DNA of 64,000 bases. It comes from Odobenus rosmarus divergens (lineage: Eukaryota; Chordata; Mammalia; Carnivora; Odobenidae). The stretch lies in NCBI RefSeq assembly GCF_000321225.1, contig NW_004450402.1, positions 2,454,344 to 2,518,343 on the forward strand. The letters are read 5' to 3'. Below, piece by piece: positions 62,161 through 64,000 of the stretch. The notes below the pieces were generated by a model. That model ran no database searches and was not told the DNA's origin. It saw nothing but the letters and a program-made list of their open reading frames with translations. The first letter of the stretch is position 1. Each line of letters opens with the position of its first letter. Both the position numbers and the translations under genes were made by a program.

Positions 62161-62201
62161 GGGACGCCTGGGTGCTTCAGTCGGTTAAACGACCCACTCT
62201 T
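62161..62201 (+). mobile_element. CAN-SINE head fragment
   Basis: GGGACGCCTGGGTGCTTCAG to GACCCACTCTT, cut off where the next SINE begins; no continuation was found beyond it. Confidence 0.8.
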
Positions 62202-62400
62202 GGGGATGCCTGGGTGGCTCAGTCATTAAGCATCTGCCTTCAGCTCGGGTCATGATCCCAGGGTCCTGGGATCAAGCCCCACATCGGGCTCCCTGCTCCG
62301 CGGGAAGCCTGCTTCTCCCTCTCCCACTCCCCCTGCTTGTGTTCCCTCTCTCGCTGTGTCGAAAGAAAGAAAGAAAAGAAAGAAAGAGAAAGAAAGAAAG

Positions 62401-62459
<59 letters not shown>

Positions 62460-62475
62460 AAAGAAAGAAAAAAGA
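62202..62475 (+). mobile_element. CAN-SINE with (GAAA)n tail of ~115 bp
   Basis: A full head and body end at CTCTCGCTGTGTC; the usual AAATAAATAAAATCTT end is replaced by GAAA repeats (62361-62475). Confidence 0.93.
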
Positions 62476-63019
62476 GGCTTTTGGCAAGAAAAAAGAGGCT
62501 TTTAACTGCAAATATGTGAACTATAAGCTGAAAGTCAGTATTTATTGCATAACATGGGTCCATTGAAGCTTTATTAAGTTTTAGATTATGTCTGACTATG
62601 CAGTGTCTTAGTTTAGGTTCCCCAAGAAGCAGATTCTGAAAAAGGATTCAAGTGCAAGTCATCTATTTGGGAGGAGCAGAGAATGCCAGCTGAAGAGTGG
62701 GGAAATGGGGCAGGGGAGGGAAGGCAACCAGTAGAGGGTGTGTCTTCAGACCCAGCTACCATTTATTGCAGGCAACTAGAGCTGATTCCCCTGGGTGCAC
62801 TGGGTCATGGTGTAAAACCACCTGCCTCCCAATTCACCTAAAGGGCAAAGAACTCTGAGATTTATCTACCACCTCCTACCAGCCATTGTTTGCAGGCTCC
62901 TCCTGGGGAGGTTACTTCTCTCACAGCCAGGGCAGGTGTGAGCACATAGTGTCAAAAATAACAGATAAACAAAATTAGAAGTGACATGTGTCTTTGGATT
63001 TGCCCATGAGAGGTGATTT

Positions 63020-63890
63020 CACTACTGCCTTTCATGGCAAATCTCCTCAAAATTTTTCTGTCTTCTCTGTCTCCCATTCTCCTCTCATTCTGTCTTGAGC
63101 ACACTCCTGTCAGGCTTCTGTACCCACCATTTCACTAAAATTGCTCTTGTCAAGATCACCAATGACCCACATATTGCTAAATTCAATGGTCAATTCTCAG
63201 CATCTTCCTTAACCTATTAGCAACATTGAACCCCATTGTTTGCTTCCTTCTCCTTGAATCACTTTCCTCACTTGGCTTCCATGACACCATATTCCTGGTG
63301 TCCCTTCTGTCTCATCGGCTGCTGCTTCTTCAGACTCTGTTTCTCCTCATTTTCTCAACCTCTCAAAACTGAAGGCTCCCAAGTCTATACACTTCTCTAT
63401 CTTAGCCACTCCTGCTATGATCTCATCTCGTCATGTGGCTTTAACTCTGATCTGTATGCTGACTTCCACATGTTTTATCTCTAACCCTGACCTTTCCACT
63501 GATCCTGCAATGTATATATCCAACTGCACACTAGACATTTTACTTGAATTCGTCAAAGGCACCTCAAGCAATGGGCCCCCAAACAAACTCCTCATCTTTC
63601 CCCTCAAACTTGCTCCAAATACCAAACTTTCTCATCTCAGGCAATTCTACCTTTTTCAGTGGCTCAGGCCAAAAACTTAGGATTTATCCTTGACTCCCCT
63701 CTTTATATTATATACCACATCTAACCTGTAGCACCTCTACCTTCAAAATATATTCAGAACTGGAACAGTTCTTCACCCCCAAGCCACCATCATCTAGGAA
63801 TAACTGCAACAGTCTCCTAACTGGTTTCCCTCATTCTGCCCTTGTCAACTATGGCCTAGTCTTAACAGAGCAGCCAAAGGATAAAAATGC
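63020..63890 (+). mobile_element. L2 LINE relic, ORF2 reverse-transcriptase region
   Basis: Two overlapping decayed frames preserve reverse-transcriptase-like segments: LICMLTSTCFISNPDLS (catalytic YADD box region, lost) and LLIFPLKLAPN. CTGCAACAGTCTCCTAACTG near 63805 is the conserved C-terminal segment. Stops and frameshifts make it non-functional. Confidence 0.75.
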
Positions 63891-63897
63891 TAAATTA

Positions 63898-64000
63898 GGG
63901 GCCCCTGGGTGGCTTAGCCAGTCAAACATCCGACTCTTGACTTCGGCTCAGGTCATAACTTCAGGGTCTTGAGATCAAGCCCCACGTAAGGCTCCATGCT
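63898..64000 (+). mobile_element. CAN-SINE, cut by window edge
   Basis: Head GGGGCCCCTGGGTGGC and the body up to GGCTCCATGCT. It sits inside the L2 relic that ends at 63890. Confidence 0.92.

Larger units (their letters stand above)
52721..64000. other. Upstream flank of CDC14A, no gene recognised
   Basis: By human synteny (CDC14A lies downstream of RTCA, same orientation) this should be the intergenic interval; no RTCA exon was recognised. It contains SINEs from 54.5 kb on, microsatellites, L2 and MIR relics and an LTR-like stretch. About 53640-54560, 54780-55540, 56600-57520, 58650-59470 and 60430-61170 show nothing I can name. A weaker CpG cluster at about 53390-53640 has no gene structure I can see. 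Confidence 0.6.

Noticed and set aside
62240..62566. Frames of about 104-107 codons on both strands
   Set aside because: They are translations of the GAAA microsatellite and the SINE body.

Overview
The window is vertebrate nuclear DNA from a mammal of the order Carnivora. It has about 48 copies of the tRNA-Lys-derived carnivore SINE (CAN-SINE), ancient L2, MIR and MER5A relics, carnivore-type L1 3' ends, a CpG-island promoter and spliced exons with GT-AG junctions. No SINE has the dog-type head and none has the cat-type internal block, so an arctoid carnivore (bear, panda, seal or mustelid) is likely. I lean to bear or panda, but only from memory of SINE subfamilies. There is no operon, phage, CRISPR or other prokaryotic content.

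The only protein-coding gene I can support is the 5' part of CDC14A, on the minus strand. Four coding exons are readable base by base: exon 1 (51917-51965, residues 1-16 plus one base), exon 2 (51035-51125, to codon 47), exon 3 (30879-30954, residues 47-72) and exon 4 (16593-16685, residues 73-103). All phases join cleanly, every junction is GT-AG, and the 103 residues agree with what I know of mammalian CDC14A. Exon 5 and the catalytic half of the enzyme lie beyond position 1. Intron 1 is 791 bp, intron 2 is 20,080 bp, intron 3 is 14,193 bp, and intron 4 is open at the window edge.

The promoter is a CpG island around 51,480-52,720. Its presumed 5' leader holds two upstream ORFs. One, of 117 codons, stops one base before the CDC14A ATG. 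A YY1-like motif overlaps the ATG, and an inverted CCAAT box sits beside RFX-type half-sites at 52,586-52,648. Upstream of the gene (52.7-64 kb) I see only repeats and unique non-coding DNA.

The rest of the window is a record of retrotransposition: serial SINE insertions into the same short target (15,952-16,292 and 57,522-57,974), SINE-in-SINE nests that reuse one internal site (20.5 and 59.7 kb), a dimeric SINE (47.0 kb), a 46-bp L1 3' end with its own target duplication (22.57 kb), a truncated U2 snRNA retrocopy between perfect 20-bp duplications (4.17 kb), a recent ~200-bp direct duplication (3.15 and 7.01 kb) and an inverted L1 pair near exon 3. I found no convincing undescribed biological system; the uORF arrangement and the insertion structures are the parts most worth checking.
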